64,000 nt of DNA from CALBPI01 sp038531945 (GCA_038531945.1 JBCBBH010000003.1:620001-684000); one strand, 5' to 3'. Positions 31,676 to 41,477 are shown, counted from the first letter of the stretch. The notes: generated from the sequence alone by a model not told the origin. Numbers and translations are program-made.

Positions 31676-33757
31676 TTGACTGAACGACCGAACAACACCC
31701 GCCGAACGTATCGACTGTCCTCCGCGCTGGCGGTGTTTCTATTGGCGTCGCATCCATTGAGTAGCTATGCAGGCGCCACGATCGAGGTGCTGCCCCTGGA
31801 GGAGGTTGTGGTGACCGCAACGCGTCGCCCGGTTGATACCGCGACCATCGCACAGGCGATGACCGTGGTTGAACCCGGCGAGCGACCGTCCGAGATGTTG
31901 CTGACCGAGTCTTTGGCGAATTCAGTCGGCGTCTTCGTACAACAAACCACGCCGGGGCAGGGCGCGCCGATCATCCGCGGTCTGCGCGGATCCGCAGTGT
32001 TGCATCTGGTTGATGGAATGCGCCTGAACAACGCGATTTTTCGCAGCGCACCGACGCAGTACCTCGCCTTGGTGCCGACCGGCGCCGTCGAGCGACTGGA
32101 GGTCGTGCGGGGCAGTGGCGCCTCGTTGTACGGCACCGATGCTGTCGCCGGAGTCGTTAACGTAATTTCCAAACAGCCCGAGTTCTCCGACGCCTCGTTC
32201 CGGTCCGTCGGTGAGATCGATCTCAGACTCGACACCGCAGCCGAGACTCGCGGTACCGAGCTCGCGTGGAATCTTGAAGGCGAAAACCTGTCTGCCCGGA
32301 TTGGCGCCGAGTATCACCAGTCGGGTGATCGGAGAGTCGGTGGTGGTGGCCGAGTCGGTCCCAGCGACTATCGCGCCTGGGGTGGCCATGCCGCGGTTCG
32401 TGGGCAGCATGGCGATGTGTGGGAATGGCAGGCCGATGTTCAATTTATGACGCAACCAGAGACGCCGCGTGTCGATGAGCTGGTGGTCGGTTTTGGACAG
32501 TCGGAACCGGCGTCATCGGAATTTCTATTCGCGCCGAACCGCCGGGCTTTTTCCCACGTGCGTGCGCAGCGAAACTCCGGTTGGCTGGGGGCGACCTGGC
32601 GTGTCGATGTGGCGTGGCAGCATATCGATGATGATCGAAGGACGCGCGACTTCGAGTCACCGGTGCGAGTGATCGAACGCAACGCCAGTGAGTTATTCGG
32701 TTTGTCTTTGGTCGCTGACGGTGTCGCCGGCATTTTCGAATGGGTGGCAGGCATCGACCATTACGATGATCACGTCAGCAGCTCTCGTCGCGAGCAGTCT
32801 CTCGACACCGGCGTTTCCGAGCCGGTGACGCCGCGTTTTCCGGATGGCTCCCGCGTCCGACAAACGAGTATCTTCGGCCACGTCAATTGGTCGACATCGG
32901 ACCGCTGGCACTGGGGCTCCGGCGTGAGACTGAGTGCGGCGCGCTCCGATTTGGCCTCGGCGGGTGACATCCAGGCTTCCAGAAATTCGGTGAATGACCT
33001 GGGTGTTGATGTATCGCTGCGCTACGCCTGGACGGAGACGCTGTCGGTCACAGCCAATCTTGGTTCGGGTTTCCGCGCACCCAATATTTTCGATCTCGGG
33101 ACCTTGGGTGCGCGTCCCGGCAACCGTTTTAACCTGCCGAATCCCGACCTCGAGTCCGAACGCGTCCAGCAGGCGGATATAGGACTTCGATTTGCGAACG
33201 ATCGAACACGGTGGCAAGCCGTACTATTTTTCCTGCACTACGATGATCGAATCACGTCGGTGGAGACCGGTCAGCAAACGCCGGAAGGTCGTGACATCGT
33301 CCGAAGCGCAAATGCCGCAACCAGCAACCTGCAGGGCCTCGAGTTCGGCTTTGAGCACGAATTCGATGAGCGTTGGGGGATTCGCGCGGTAATCAATGCC
33401 ACTCGCGGCGAACAACGCGAGTCCGGGCTCGACAACGAACCGGGGGATCGGATCCCGCCGGTCAATGGACTGCTCGCTTTGACCTATTCCGATGACCGTT
33501 TTTCGGCGGCGGTCAGTGTGCGATCCGCTGCGGCACAGACCCGATTGAGCGCACGCGATGTCCGTGATATCCGCATTGACCCGAATGGCACAGCCGGATG
33601 GGCGCGCGTCGATATTGACGGTACCTGGTTCGACCTTGCCAGCTGGGATGTGCATGCCGGCGTCAACAATCTACTTGACCGCCGCTACCGCAACCACGGA
33701 TCCGGGATCGACGCGCTCGGGCGCAATCTCTACGTCTCGGTCGGACGGCAGTTCTAA
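31676..33757 (+). CDS. TonB-dependent receptor (heme/siderophore-type)
   Basis: A 693-residue receptor. A signal peptide (LSSALAVFLLASHPLSSYAGA) precedes a TonB box region (LEEVVVTATRRP), a plug with PIIRGLRGSAVLHLVDGMRLNNAIFRSAPTQYL and VERLEVVRGSGASLYGTDAVAGVVNVISK, and a beta-barrel ending VGRQF with terminal Phe. The plug resembles hemoglobin/heme or siderophore receptors, but the substrate is not certain. The start is TTG at 31676; no ATG or Shine-Dalgarno is seen, and TATACG lies only 4 bp upstream. Confidence 0.87.
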   Translation: MTERPNNTRRTYRLSSALAVFLLASHPLSSYAGATIEVLPLEEVVVTATRRPVDTATIAQAMTVVEPGERPSEMLLTESLANSVGVFVQQTTPGQGAPIIRGLRGSAVLHLVDGMRLNNAIFRSAPTQYLALVPTGAVERLEVVRGSGASLYGTDAVAGVVNVISKQPEFSDASFRSVGEIDLRLDTAAETRGTELAWNLEGENLSARIGAEYHQSGDRRVGGGGRVGPSDYRAWGGHAAVRGQHGDVWEWQADVQFMTQPETPRVDELVVGFGQSEPASSEFLFAPNRRAFSHVRAQRNSGWLGATWRVDVAWQHIDDDRRTRDFESPVRVIERNASELFGLSLVADGVAGIFEWVAGIDHYDDHVSSSRREQSLDTGVSEPVTPRFPDGSRVRQTSIFGHVNWSTSDRWHWGSGVRLSAARSDLASAGDIQASRNSVNDLGVDVSLRYAWTETLSVTANLGSGFRAPNIFDLGTLGARPGNRFNLPNPDLESERVQQADIGLRFANDRTRWQAVLFFLHYDDRITSVETGQQTPEGRDIVRSANAATSNLQGLEFGFEHEFDERWGIRAVINATRGEQRESGLDNEPGDRIPPVNGLLALTYSDDRFSAAVSVRSAAAQTRLSARDVRDIRIDPNGTAGWARVDIDGTWFDLASWDVHAGVNNLLDRRYRNHGSGIDALGRNLYVSVGRQF

Positions 33758-33825
33758 TCTCAAACTCTCGACCGTCGATTTGGCTATACTCGACGGCTAA
33801 CCCAAAACCAAAAAAGGGCGATCTC

Positions 33826-36800
33826 ATGCGATTTTGGATATCAATTCTCATCGGCGTGGTTATCGCCGTGGCTGCGCCTGCGCAGGACAACGGCGATTCG
33901 GAGCCGGGCTTTAACGAAGCGACTTTCAAGGGGCTGGAGTGGCGCTCGATCGGGCCGGCGTTCATGTCGGGTCGTATTTCCGACATCGCGATTCACCCTG
34001 ATCGTCAGAACACGTGGTACGTCGCAACTGGGTCCGGCGGTATCTGGAAGACGGAAAACCGTGGAACCACCTGGACGCCGATCTTTGACGACGAAGCGGT
34101 CTATTCCATTGGTTGCATAACGGTCGACCCGAACAACCCAAGCACGGTGTGGGTCGGTACCGGCGAGAACATCTCAGGTCGCCACACATCGTTCGGCAAC
34201 GGTATCTACCGCTCGCGAGATGGCGGTAAGAACTGGGAAAACATGGGGTTGGAAGACTCGGAGCGCATCGGCATGATCCGTGTCGACCCACGCGACTCCA
34301 ACGTGATTTTTGCCGCAGCCCAAGGGCCGCTGTGGTCCGGTGGTGGCGAGCGCGGTCTGTTTAAAAGTACCGACGGCGGTGAGACTTGGAACAAGGTCCT
34401 CGGTGATGACCTGGGCAACACCGATGCCGACGACCGTTACACGGGTGTCTCCGAGGTGCATATGGACCCACGAGACCCTGATGTCATGTTCGCGGTGTCG
34501 TGGCAGCGGATTCGCAGCGTCGCGGCGCTGATGGACGGTGGGCCTGGTACGGGCATCCACAAATCCGAGGACGGTGGTGAGACCTGGCGTGAACTGGAAA
34601 CGGGTCTGCCGACTGAAGTGATGGGCAAAACGGGTTTGGCCATTTCGCCGATCAAACCTGACGTAATGTACGCGACCATTGAGTTGGCGAACCGCACCGG
34701 CGGTTTCTGGCGCTCCGAAGACGGTGGTGAGAGCTGGGAAAAACGCAGCGACTACCTGTCAGGCGGAACCGGGCCTCACTACTATCAGGAAATCTTCGCA
34801 AGCCCGCACAAATTTGATCGCGTGTATCAGATGGACGTGTGGATGCATGTCACTGAAGACGGCGGTAAGACATTCACCCAAGTCGATAGCGAACACAAAC
34901 ACTCGGACCACCACGCAATGGCGTTTGATCCCAACGATCCTGACTATCTCTTGGTCGGCGTCGACGGTGGCATCTACGAGAGTTATGACGGCGGGAAGAA
35001 GTGGAAGTACGCGGCCAACTTGCCGCTGACGCAGTACTACAAAGTCGCCGTCGACTACGACACGCCGTTCTACAACGTGTATGGCGGAACGCAGGACAAC
35101 AACTCGCAGGGCGGTCCGAGCCGCACGATGAACGCGCACGGCATCACCAACAGTGATTGGTTCGTCACGCTGTTCGGTGACGGCCATCAGTCTGCGGTTG
35201 ACCCGAACAACCCGGACATCATTTACGCGGAATGGCAGCAGGGCAATTTGGTCCGTTACGATCGTCGCACGGGCGAGCAGGTCTACATTCGTCCGCAGGC
35301 GGGCGAGGGCGAAGCGCCGGATCGATACAACTGGGACGCACCAATCCTGATTAGCCCGCACGATTCGAAAACTGTGTTCTTCGCATCGCAACGCGTTTGG
35401 CGCAGCGATGACTACGGTGACTCGTGGACAGCAATTTCACCCGATCTGACTCGGAATGAGCGCCGAGTGGATACGCCGCTGATGGGTCGTACGTGGAGCT
35501 ACGACGCGCCGTGGGATCTCTACGCGATGTCCGAGTTCAACACCATCGTGAACATCTCTCAGTCGCCGATTGACGAGAACATTATCTACGCGGGTACGGA
35601 TGACGGGCTGATTCAAGTCACGGAAGATGGTGGCCAGACGTGGCGCAAGATCGATCGCTTGCCGGGCGTACCGCAACGCTTCTTCGTCAACGACATCAAA
35701 GCCGATCTGCATGACGCGGATACAGTGTACGTCGTAGTTGATGACCACAAGAACGGTGATTTCGCACCCTACATTCTGAAGAGTGAGAATCGTGGTCGTC
35801 GCTGGACCAGCATCACCAACAATCTGCCGGACAAGCACATCCTGTGGCGAGTGGTCCAGGATCATGTGAAACCGGAACTCTTGTTTGTCGGCAGTGAATT
35901 CGGCGTGTTCTTCAGCGTCGATGCGGGTGACAACTGGACCAAACTGAAGGGTGCGGTCCCGAATATCTCGTTCCGCGATCTCGCGATTCAAAAACGAGAG
36001 AATGATCTGGTGGGTGCGACTTTTGGTCGTGGCTTCTACATCCTGGACGACTACTCTCCGCTGCGAAGTGTCACCAACTCGACGTTGGAGTCGGGCGCGA
36101 CTTTGTTCCCGGTTCGCACTGCGCCGTGGTATGTGCCCAAGCGCGGCCTTGGCTGCTCTGAGAATGGTTGCAAAGCGTCGCAGGGCGATGCTTTGTATGT
36201 CGCGAAGAACCCCGAGTTCGGTGCGACGTTCACGTACTACCTCGCAGAGGGTATTCAAACCGCGAAGGAACAGCGCCGCGAGGCTGAGAAGAAGCTTGAG
36301 GCCGACAACGAAAACGTGTCGTTCCCTGACATGGCGGAGTTGTTGGACGAAGCGCGCGAGGATGCACCGGTGATCGTCTTTACGGTGACCGACGCTGACG
36401 GCAACGTGATTCGCCAAGTCGAAGGGCCGGTGAGCGCTGGCTTCCATCGCGTGGCCTGGGATCTTCGCTTTCCGTCATTGCAGGCGTGGAGTCCGGAAGA
36501 GGCTTCGGAAGACTTTGATCCGGGTCTCGGTGTCATGATTGCACCAGGTCAGTACACGGTTTCGATGGCACAACGTGTCGATGGCGTGACGACATCGCTC
36601 GGCCAGATGCAGACCTTCTCGGTTTCGTCGATACGTCCTGAGCCGGTGTTGCCAGGTTCTTCACAAGTCGACCGTGTGATCTTCAGCCAGCAGCTCGATG
36701 AGTTGATGCGAGTCGCTGATGGTACCGACAGTGCGATGAGCTTCGTCAATGCGGAGCTGGATGCCGCGAAAGCCGCATTGAAGCGCTCGACGGCCGGCGC

Positions 36801-37110
36801 TGCACTGTACAACCAGGCAGTGGCGTTGCAGGACCGATTGCACGATCAGATGGAACGCCTCTCGGGCAACGCAACGCGCGAGATTTACCACGACTGGACG
36901 ATGATGAGCGTTCAAAACCGTTTGTGGCACGCGCGCTTTGCGCCGGGCACCAATGTCTACGGACCGACGCCCGCGCAGCGTGAGTCGTATCGCATCGGTA
37001 AAGCGTTGTACGAAGATATCGTCGCGAAAATGGATGCCATCGATCGCGATCACGACGCGTTGAAGGCAGCGATGGATGCTGCTGGTGTGCCGTGGACGCC
37101 GGGGCGGTAA
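33826..37110 (+). CDS. Exported BNR/Asp-box repeat protein (VPS10/sortilin-like propeller)
   Basis: A 1094-residue protein with an N-terminal signal peptide (MRFWISILIGVVIAVAAPAQ). At least ten Asp-box motifs (S/T-x-D/N-x-G-x-x-W) are spread over residues 60-720, for example TENRGTTWTPI, SRDGGKNWENM, STDGGETWNKV, SEDGGETWREL, SEDGGESWEKR, SYDGGKKWKYA, TEDGGQTWRKI and SVDAGDNWTKL, giving a ten-bladed-like propeller pair. The last 300 residues form a separate domain with helical segment ending AAGVPWTPGR. Such proteins are often annotated as glycosyl hydrolase or sialidase, but Asp boxes do not define catalysis; it may bind polysaccharide or protein. A 31-bp stem-loop follows. Confidence 0.85.
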   Translation: MRFWISILIGVVIAVAAPAQDNGDSEPGFNEATFKGLEWRSIGPAFMSGRISDIAIHPDRQNTWYVATGSGGIWKTENRGTTWTPIFDDEAVYSIGCITVDPNNPSTVWVGTGENISGRHTSFGNGIYRSRDGGKNWENMGLEDSERIGMIRVDPRDSNVIFAAAQGPLWSGGGERGLFKSTDGGETWNKVLGDDLGNTDADDRYTGVSEVHMDPRDPDVMFAVSWQRIRSVAALMDGGPGTGIHKSEDGGETWRELETGLPTEVMGKTGLAISPIKPDVMYATIELANRTGGFWRSEDGGESWEKRSDYLSGGTGPHYYQEIFASPHKFDRVYQMDVWMHVTEDGGKTFTQVDSEHKHSDHHAMAFDPNDPDYLLVGVDGGIYESYDGGKKWKYAANLPLTQYYKVAVDYDTPFYNVYGGTQDNNSQGGPSRTMNAHGITNSDWFVTLFGDGHQSAVDPNNPDIIYAEWQQGNLVRYDRRTGEQVYIRPQAGEGEAPDRYNWDAPILISPHDSKTVFFASQRVWRSDDYGDSWTAISPDLTRNERRVDTPLMGRTWSYDAPWDLYAMSEFNTIVNISQSPIDENIIYAGTDDGLIQVTEDGGQTWRKIDRLPGVPQRFFVNDIKADLHDADTVYVVVDDHKNGDFAPYILKSENRGRRWTSITNNLPDKHILWRVVQDHVKPELLFVGSEFGVFFSVDAGDNWTKLKGAVPNISFRDLAIQKRENDLVGATFGRGFYILDDYSPLRSVTNSTLESGATLFPVRTAPWYVPKRGLGCSENGCKASQGDALYVAKNPEFGATFTYYLAEGIQTAKEQRREAEKKLEADNENVSFPDMAELLDEAREDAPVIVFTVTDADGNVIRQVEGPVSAGFHRVAWDLRFPSLQAWSPEEASEDFDPGLGVMIAPGQYTVSMAQRVDGVTTSLGQMQTFSVSSIRPEPVLPGSSQVDRVIFSQQLDELMRVADGTDSAMSFVNAELDAAKAALKRSTAGAALYNQAVALQDRLHDQMERLSGNATREIYHDWTMMSVQNRLWHARFAPGTNVYGPTPAQRESYRIGKALYEDIVAKMDAIDRDHDALKAAMDAAGVPWTPGR

Positions 37111-37123
37111 GTTAAGACTGGAG

Positions 37124-37154
37124 CCCGGGTCGGCGACCCGTTCGTCGACCCGGG
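37124..37154 (+). terminator. GC-rich stem-loop after the BNR gene
   Basis: CCCGGGTCG (37124-37132) pairs perfectly with CGACCCGGG (37146-37154) around a 13-nt loop. No T run follows (TATTTA only), so termination strength is uncertain. Confidence 0.5.
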
Positions 37155-37262
37155 TATTTACTCTCGAGTCTAGCCTCGTGCGGTTCGCGTCACGAGAACC
37201 CGGGGGCGCTGCATTGGCGTATACTAAGAAGCTCCACTTTTGGATTGCAAAAGGAGCTTTTC

Positions 37263-38138
37263 ATGCGTTCTATTGTTGTCCCCGTAGCGGATCGTCCAGA
37301 GTGTGCTGAGGCTCTGACAACCGCTTTTTCCATCGCCGACCGTTTGAACGCCAATGTTCACGGGTTCCACATCCGCCCCCATCGCCGCGAAGAGAAACAA
37401 AAAGCGCGCCCGTCTCTGGACTTCTCTCGTGGGCTGATCGGATTGGGCGATTTTTTCGATGAACTCACCGAAAAACAGGTTGAGTTGAATAGCAAAGCAG
37501 CGGCACGGTTGTTCCATTCATTGTGTGAAGCTCATGGGTTTGAGTCGAAGAAGCGTGTGGGCCTCAATCAGGTAGGTGGTCAAGCTGTCTGGCGTGAGCT
37601 GGTCGGCAGCCCGCAAAGGCAATTTGCGATTGTGGGTCCACTCGCCGATATGATCGTTGTTTCACGACCGAAAAAGTCGACATCGAAGCGAGCGCGTGCA
37701 TTTCTGCTTGCGGCATTGATGCAAAGCGCGCGGCCGGTGCTTGTGCTTCCCCAACGCAAGGCGAAGACAGTAGGGCGTTCAATCCTGGTGGCCTGGAATC
37801 AGTCGGTCGAAGCGGCCGCAATGGTCAACGCCGCGGTTCCGATGCTTCAGACCGCCGATGCGGTGCATATTGTCAGTGCCGGAAAGCAGGATGGCAGCGG
37901 GCCGAAGTCGACGGCGGTTGCAGAGTATTTGAGAGGTTGGGGCGTCAAGGCCACCACGACACAGACCCGCGGTCGTCATGATCGTGATGAGCTGCTCAAA
38001 GTCTACGACGACAAGAATTGCGACCTCATGGTCATGGGTGCATACAGCCGAGCGCGCTGGCGTGAAACGGTTTTTGGAGGACTCACTGAGCATGTCCTGT
38101 TCAAAGCCAAACTCCCGGTTTTGATGATGCATCGATGA
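37263..38138 (+). CDS. Universal stress protein, tandem UspA domains
   Basis: A 291-residue protein with two UspA-like halves: RSIVVPVADRPECAEALTTAFSIADRLNANVHGFHI at the start and RSILVAWNQSVEAAAMVNAAVPML near residue 175, ending CDLMVMGAYSRARWRETVFGGLTEHVLFKAKLPVLMMHR, the usual GAYSHxRxRE..FGGxT nucleotide-binding signature in the second half. ATG 37263 has AAGGAG 6 nt upstream; an in-frame ATG at 37245 overlaps that ribosome site. It is translationally coupled (ATGA) to an FdhF/YdeP-type molybdoenzyme. Confidence 0.87.
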   Translation: MRSIVVPVADRPECAEALTTAFSIADRLNANVHGFHIRPHRREEKQKARPSLDFSRGLIGLGDFFDELTEKQVELNSKAAARLFHSLCEAHGFESKKRVGLNQVGGQAVWRELVGSPQRQFAIVGPLADMIVVSRPKKSTSKRARAFLLAALMQSARPVLVLPQRKAKTVGRSILVAWNQSVEAAAMVNAAVPMLQTADAVHIVSAGKQDGSGPKSTAVAEYLRGWGVKATTTQTRGRHDRDELLKVYDDKNCDLMVMGAYSRARWRETVFGGLTEHVLFKAKLPVLMMHR

Positions 38139-40309
38139 AACGTCGCGCCGTCGGTGGCGGCATGAAAAAGGTGCTGTACACGTTGTCCACCGTGCAGCGA
38201 ATCGGCATCCAAAAGTCGGCCAAGGCGTTGCGCTCCAAGAACGCCTGCAAGGCCTGTGCTTACGGCATGGGCGGCCAGCAGGGCGGCATGACGAACGAGG
38301 CGGGCGAGTTCCCGTCGGTATGCAACAAGAGTGTTCAAGCTCAGTCCACCGATATCCAGCCAGCGATTCCTGAGGCAGTATTCGCGCACTCGCTGGAAGA
38401 TTTGCGAGAGCTCTCATCCCATGAGTTGGAACACCTGGGGCGTCTTGCAAATCCGTTGTGGAAAGCTGGCGGTGCGACCAGTTATACGCCGATCAGCTGG
38501 GACGAGGCCTTTGACCGGGCAACCGATGGGTTACGCCAAAGCGATCCTGCAAAGAGTTTTTTCTACTCCTCAGGTCGTTCATCGAATGAAGCGGGCTTCG
38601 TGTTTCAGTTGCTGGCGCGCGTCTGGGGCACCAACAACATCAACAACTGCTCCTACTACTGTCACCAGGCGACCAGTGCTGCACTGTCCCAAACGATTGG
38701 CACTGGCACAGCGACAGTCGAGTTGGACGACCTTGATCGTAGCGATCTGATTTTTGTCATCGGCGCGAATCCAGCCTCCAACCATCCGCGATTTATTCAT
38801 AAGTTGAAGGCGTGTCGGGATCGCGGTGGGCAGGTCGTCGTTATCAACCCGGCTCGCGAGTCGGGGCTTGTCCGGTTTGCAGTACCAAAAAGCCCGAAAT
38901 CGTTGTTGCTCGGCGGCACTGACATCGCTTCCGCGTACCTTCAGCCCAACGTCGGCGAAGACATCGCGTTGCTGAAGGGGCTAGCCAAGTCAGTTCTCGA
39001 GCGCGGTGGCATCGATCAGGATTTCGTCGACCAGCACTGTGAAGGGGCTGCGCCTTTTCTCAGAGATATCGAAAGAACAAGCTGGCAGACCATCGAGACA
39101 CGATCCGGCGTCGCGCGAGCTGAGATTGAAGCTGTCGGCCGTTTGTATTGTGACAGCAAGTCTACGGTCTTGGCGTGGGGCATGGGCATGACCCATCACC
39201 TGCACGGCGTGGCGAACATTGAGGCCCTGACCAATCTTGCGTTGATGCGGGGTATGGTCGGGCGTCGTGGTGCAGGTCTTCTGCCGCTGCGTGGGCATTC
39301 GAACGTGCAAGGCATCGGCACGATCGGCGTAAAGCCGGTGCTGCCGGAGGCCGTGTTCGACGCGATGGAAACCCATTTCGGTTTAACGCTAAGTCGGGAG
39401 AGCGGTTGGGACACTATGGCGGCGATGCAAGCATCCCACGAGAGCAAGGTCGACGCGGCGGTGCTGCTAGGCGGTAACCTCTACGCATCGAACCCCGACA
39501 GCCGCTGGGCCGCCGAGGCGTTGGACCGAATTCCGTTTCGGATCGCTTTGACGACGACACTCAACCAATCGCACCTTCATGGTGTCGATGGCGAAGTTAT
39601 TGTCTTGCCGGTCGCTGCGCGTGACGAGGAACCTCAGCCGACCACACAGGAGTCGATGTTCAATTTTGTCCGACTAAGTGACGGTCAAATTGTTCGTCAC
39701 GCCAACGTGCGGTCCGAAGTTGAGATTTTGGTGACGATTGCAAAGCGATTATTGCCGGATGCGTCGATCGATTGGAGCGCGTTTGCTGAGCATAGGGAAA
39801 TCCGTCAAGCCATTGCCAAGATCGTTCCCGGCATGTCCGAACTAAAGAACATCGACGTCGCCAAACATGAGTTCCATATAGCGCAACGTTTGCTGCACGA
39901 GCCGGTGTTCCAAACCGAATCGGGTCGCGCTCGATTTACAGTGACTGCGCTACCAAGCCATACGTCGGAAGCGCCGTTTCGATTGACCACGGTACGCAGT
40001 GAAGGGCAGTTCAATTCGATCATCTATGAAGAGCGTGACAGCTACCGAGGGACGGACACGCGTTGGGCGGTGTTGTTGGCGGATTCTGATATTGTCGGCT
40101 TAGGTATAGCGGCGGGCGACTGGGTGGATGTCCGTTCGACGCAAGGATGTATGAAGCGCGTACGCGTGTTTCAGCACGACCTGCCTCCGGGTAATGTGAT
40201 GGCGTTCTTTCCTGAAGCGAATTGTCTGACGGGCACCGACGTAGATTCGAGGTCCAGGACTCCTGCATTCAAACATACGCCCGTTTGGATTACGCCGTCA
40301 GAGCACTAG
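38135..40309 (+). CDS. FdhF/YdeP-family molybdopterin oxidoreductase
   Basis: A 724-residue molybdopterin-dependent oxidoreductase alpha subunit. An N-terminal cysteine set CKACAYGMGGQQGG plus later PSVCNK could bind an Fe-S cluster. Molybdopterin-binding blocks follow: SYTPISWDEAFDRA, NNINNCSYYCHQATSAAL, DLIFVIGANPASNHPRF, RGMVGRRGAGLLPLRGHSNVQG, and the C-terminal guanylate domain beginning FRLTTVRSEGQFNSIIYEERDSYRG. These proteins resemble formate dehydrogenases, but YdeP-like members are tied to acid or stress resistance and have no proven substrate. It overlaps the stress-protein gene by 4 bp. Confidence 0.88.
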   Translation: MKRRAVGGGMKKVLYTLSTVQRIGIQKSAKALRSKNACKACAYGMGGQQGGMTNEAGEFPSVCNKSVQAQSTDIQPAIPEAVFAHSLEDLRELSSHELEHLGRLANPLWKAGGATSYTPISWDEAFDRATDGLRQSDPAKSFFYSSGRSSNEAGFVFQLLARVWGTNNINNCSYYCHQATSAALSQTIGTGTATVELDDLDRSDLIFVIGANPASNHPRFIHKLKACRDRGGQVVVINPARESGLVRFAVPKSPKSLLLGGTDIASAYLQPNVGEDIALLKGLAKSVLERGGIDQDFVDQHCEGAAPFLRDIERTSWQTIETRSGVARAEIEAVGRLYCDSKSTVLAWGMGMTHHLHGVANIEALTNLALMRGMVGRRGAGLLPLRGHSNVQGIGTIGVKPVLPEAVFDAMETHFGLTLSRESGWDTMAAMQASHESKVDAAVLLGGNLYASNPDSRWAAEALDRIPFRIALTTTLNQSHLHGVDGEVIVLPVAARDEEPQPTTQESMFNFVRLSDGQIVRHANVRSEVEILVTIAKRLLPDASIDWSAFAEHREIRQAIAKIVPGMSELKNIDVAKHEFHIAQRLLHEPVFQTESGRARFTVTALPSHTSEAPFRLTTVRSEGQFNSIIYEERDSYRGTDTRWAVLLADSDIVGLGIAAGDWVDVRSTQGCMKRVRVFQHDLPPGNVMAFFPEANCLTGTDVDSRSRTPAFKHTPVWITPSEH

Positions 40310-40411
40310 CACTGATAACTCAGATCCGACCGGGCAGTCATTGTCAGACCCAAACGCGACTAGAGGTCGCTCTAAACCCGGTACCAGCCACTAGGGCGAC
40401 AACGATAGGGA

Positions 40412-40446
40412 TATACTGAGAGGCTGCAAATGACCCTTTGCTGCCG
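40412..40446 (+). repeat. Dispersed promoter-type repeat, partial copy F
   Basis: From TATACT (40412-40417) through TGACCC and TTGCTGCC the sequence aligns with the right half of copies A-D, with a 3-nt insertion (GGCTGCAAATGACCC). The left half with TCGAGA is missing. It lies 83 bp before ATG 40500. Confidence 0.65.
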
Positions 40447-40499
40447 CTCAAATGGGAAGTTTCATGATTCTCGTGTCGACCACCGAGGCCTTCTAAGAA

Positions 40500-41477
40500 A
40501 TGGCAGATTCGATGTTCCTAGTTCTGGATAAGGCGCTCGTGCCGGATCCAAAAGCATTGGTTGATAAGTGCAATGAGCTTTCTGCCGGAGTGATCTTGAA
40601 CTCTGACTGGCAATGGAGCGATCTGGAGGGTTGGTTACCCGCCACATTTGCCGATGAGGATTCCGGGTTTGAAGTCTTCACAGACGACATCACCTCGGAC
40701 GAGAACACGGAGTTTGCTGTGGAGGATCAACCAGGATTGAACTTTCTGGTCGAGCTGACGCCTAGGGGCGGTCCAGAGTCCTACGCTTGCATGGTGACCT
40801 TTGCGACTGCCGTTGTCACTCTGAGCAGCGGAGTACTCGAAGTAGACGAGGAAACGCGATTCGCTCCGTCAGAGGTGATCGCGTGGTATCAGCAAGAGAC
40901 GAAGAGCGTAGATTCTTGGATCAAGCGGGAAGCCAAAAAGCGTAAGCGACGCGCAAAAGCGAAGGCCTCTGGACAATCACCAGAAGATGCGCTCGACGAA
41001 GCGCTTGAGGGAATGGTCGGTGGTACCATCCGCCACTTTGCAGCGTGCCTCGTGCTTCGGTCAGATGCTGAATCGATGATTCATGGTTCCCGATTCGAGA
41101 TCAGTAAAGACGGTAAGTGTGTCGCCGAGCATGGGCGGTACGCAGCGCTGTGTGACCGGCAGTGCATCTTGCTAAGGAAGTACGGTTTGGAGCCTACCGA
41201 GGAGCAGCTAGCCGAGGTCCAGGCATTGAATGGCAAGAAGGATGCTGCCACAAGAATTGACGAAAACGCGATTGTGGAGGTTCATCGAATTGTAGGTCGA
41301 TGGGTTGATTCAGAGTCAATCGCTGCCGTCAGCCGCGACGAAAAAAATGCGATTACCCTAGAGATTACAGATGGTCATCGGATCGTCTTTGTGACCGAAG
41401 ACAACTTCTCATTGCTAAGTATTGAAGCTGCTGGACTCGAATTCGTTCTGAATGGCTCAAAAATCAGTTTGTACTAA
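40500..41477 (+). CDS. Hypothetical acidic protein
   Basis: A 325-residue acidic protein starting MADSMFLVLDKALVPDPK. The N-terminal half has a WQWSDLEGWLPATFADEDSGFEVF segment, the middle a Lys/Arg-rich helix (SWIKREAKKRKRRAKAKASG), and the C-terminus a small beta domain (GNKNAIT-like EKNAITLEITDGHRIVFVTEDNFSLLSI). I do not recognise a family. The layout, with short domains separated by a basic linker, resembles immunity or regulatory proteins of polymorphic-toxin loci, but that is only an impression. It is preceded and followed by copies of the dispersed repeat. Confidence 0.6.
   Translation: MADSMFLVLDKALVPDPKALVDKCNELSAGVILNSDWQWSDLEGWLPATFADEDSGFEVFTDDITSDENTEFAVEDQPGLNFLVELTPRGGPESYACMVTFATAVVTLSSGVLEVDEETRFAPSEVIAWYQQETKSVDSWIKREAKKRKRRAKAKASGQSPEDALDEALEGMVGGTIRHFAACLVLRSDAESMIHGSRFEISKDGKCVAEHGRYAALCDRQCILLRKYGLEPTEEQLAEVQALNGKKDAATRIDENAIVEVHRIVGRWVDSESIAAVSRDEKNAITLEITDGHRIVFVTEDNFSLLSIEAAGLEFVLNGSKISLY

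Noticed and set aside
35437..36447. A 336-residue - strand frame inside the BNR gene
   Set aside because: Antisense to a coherent 1094-residue protein and without family motifs.
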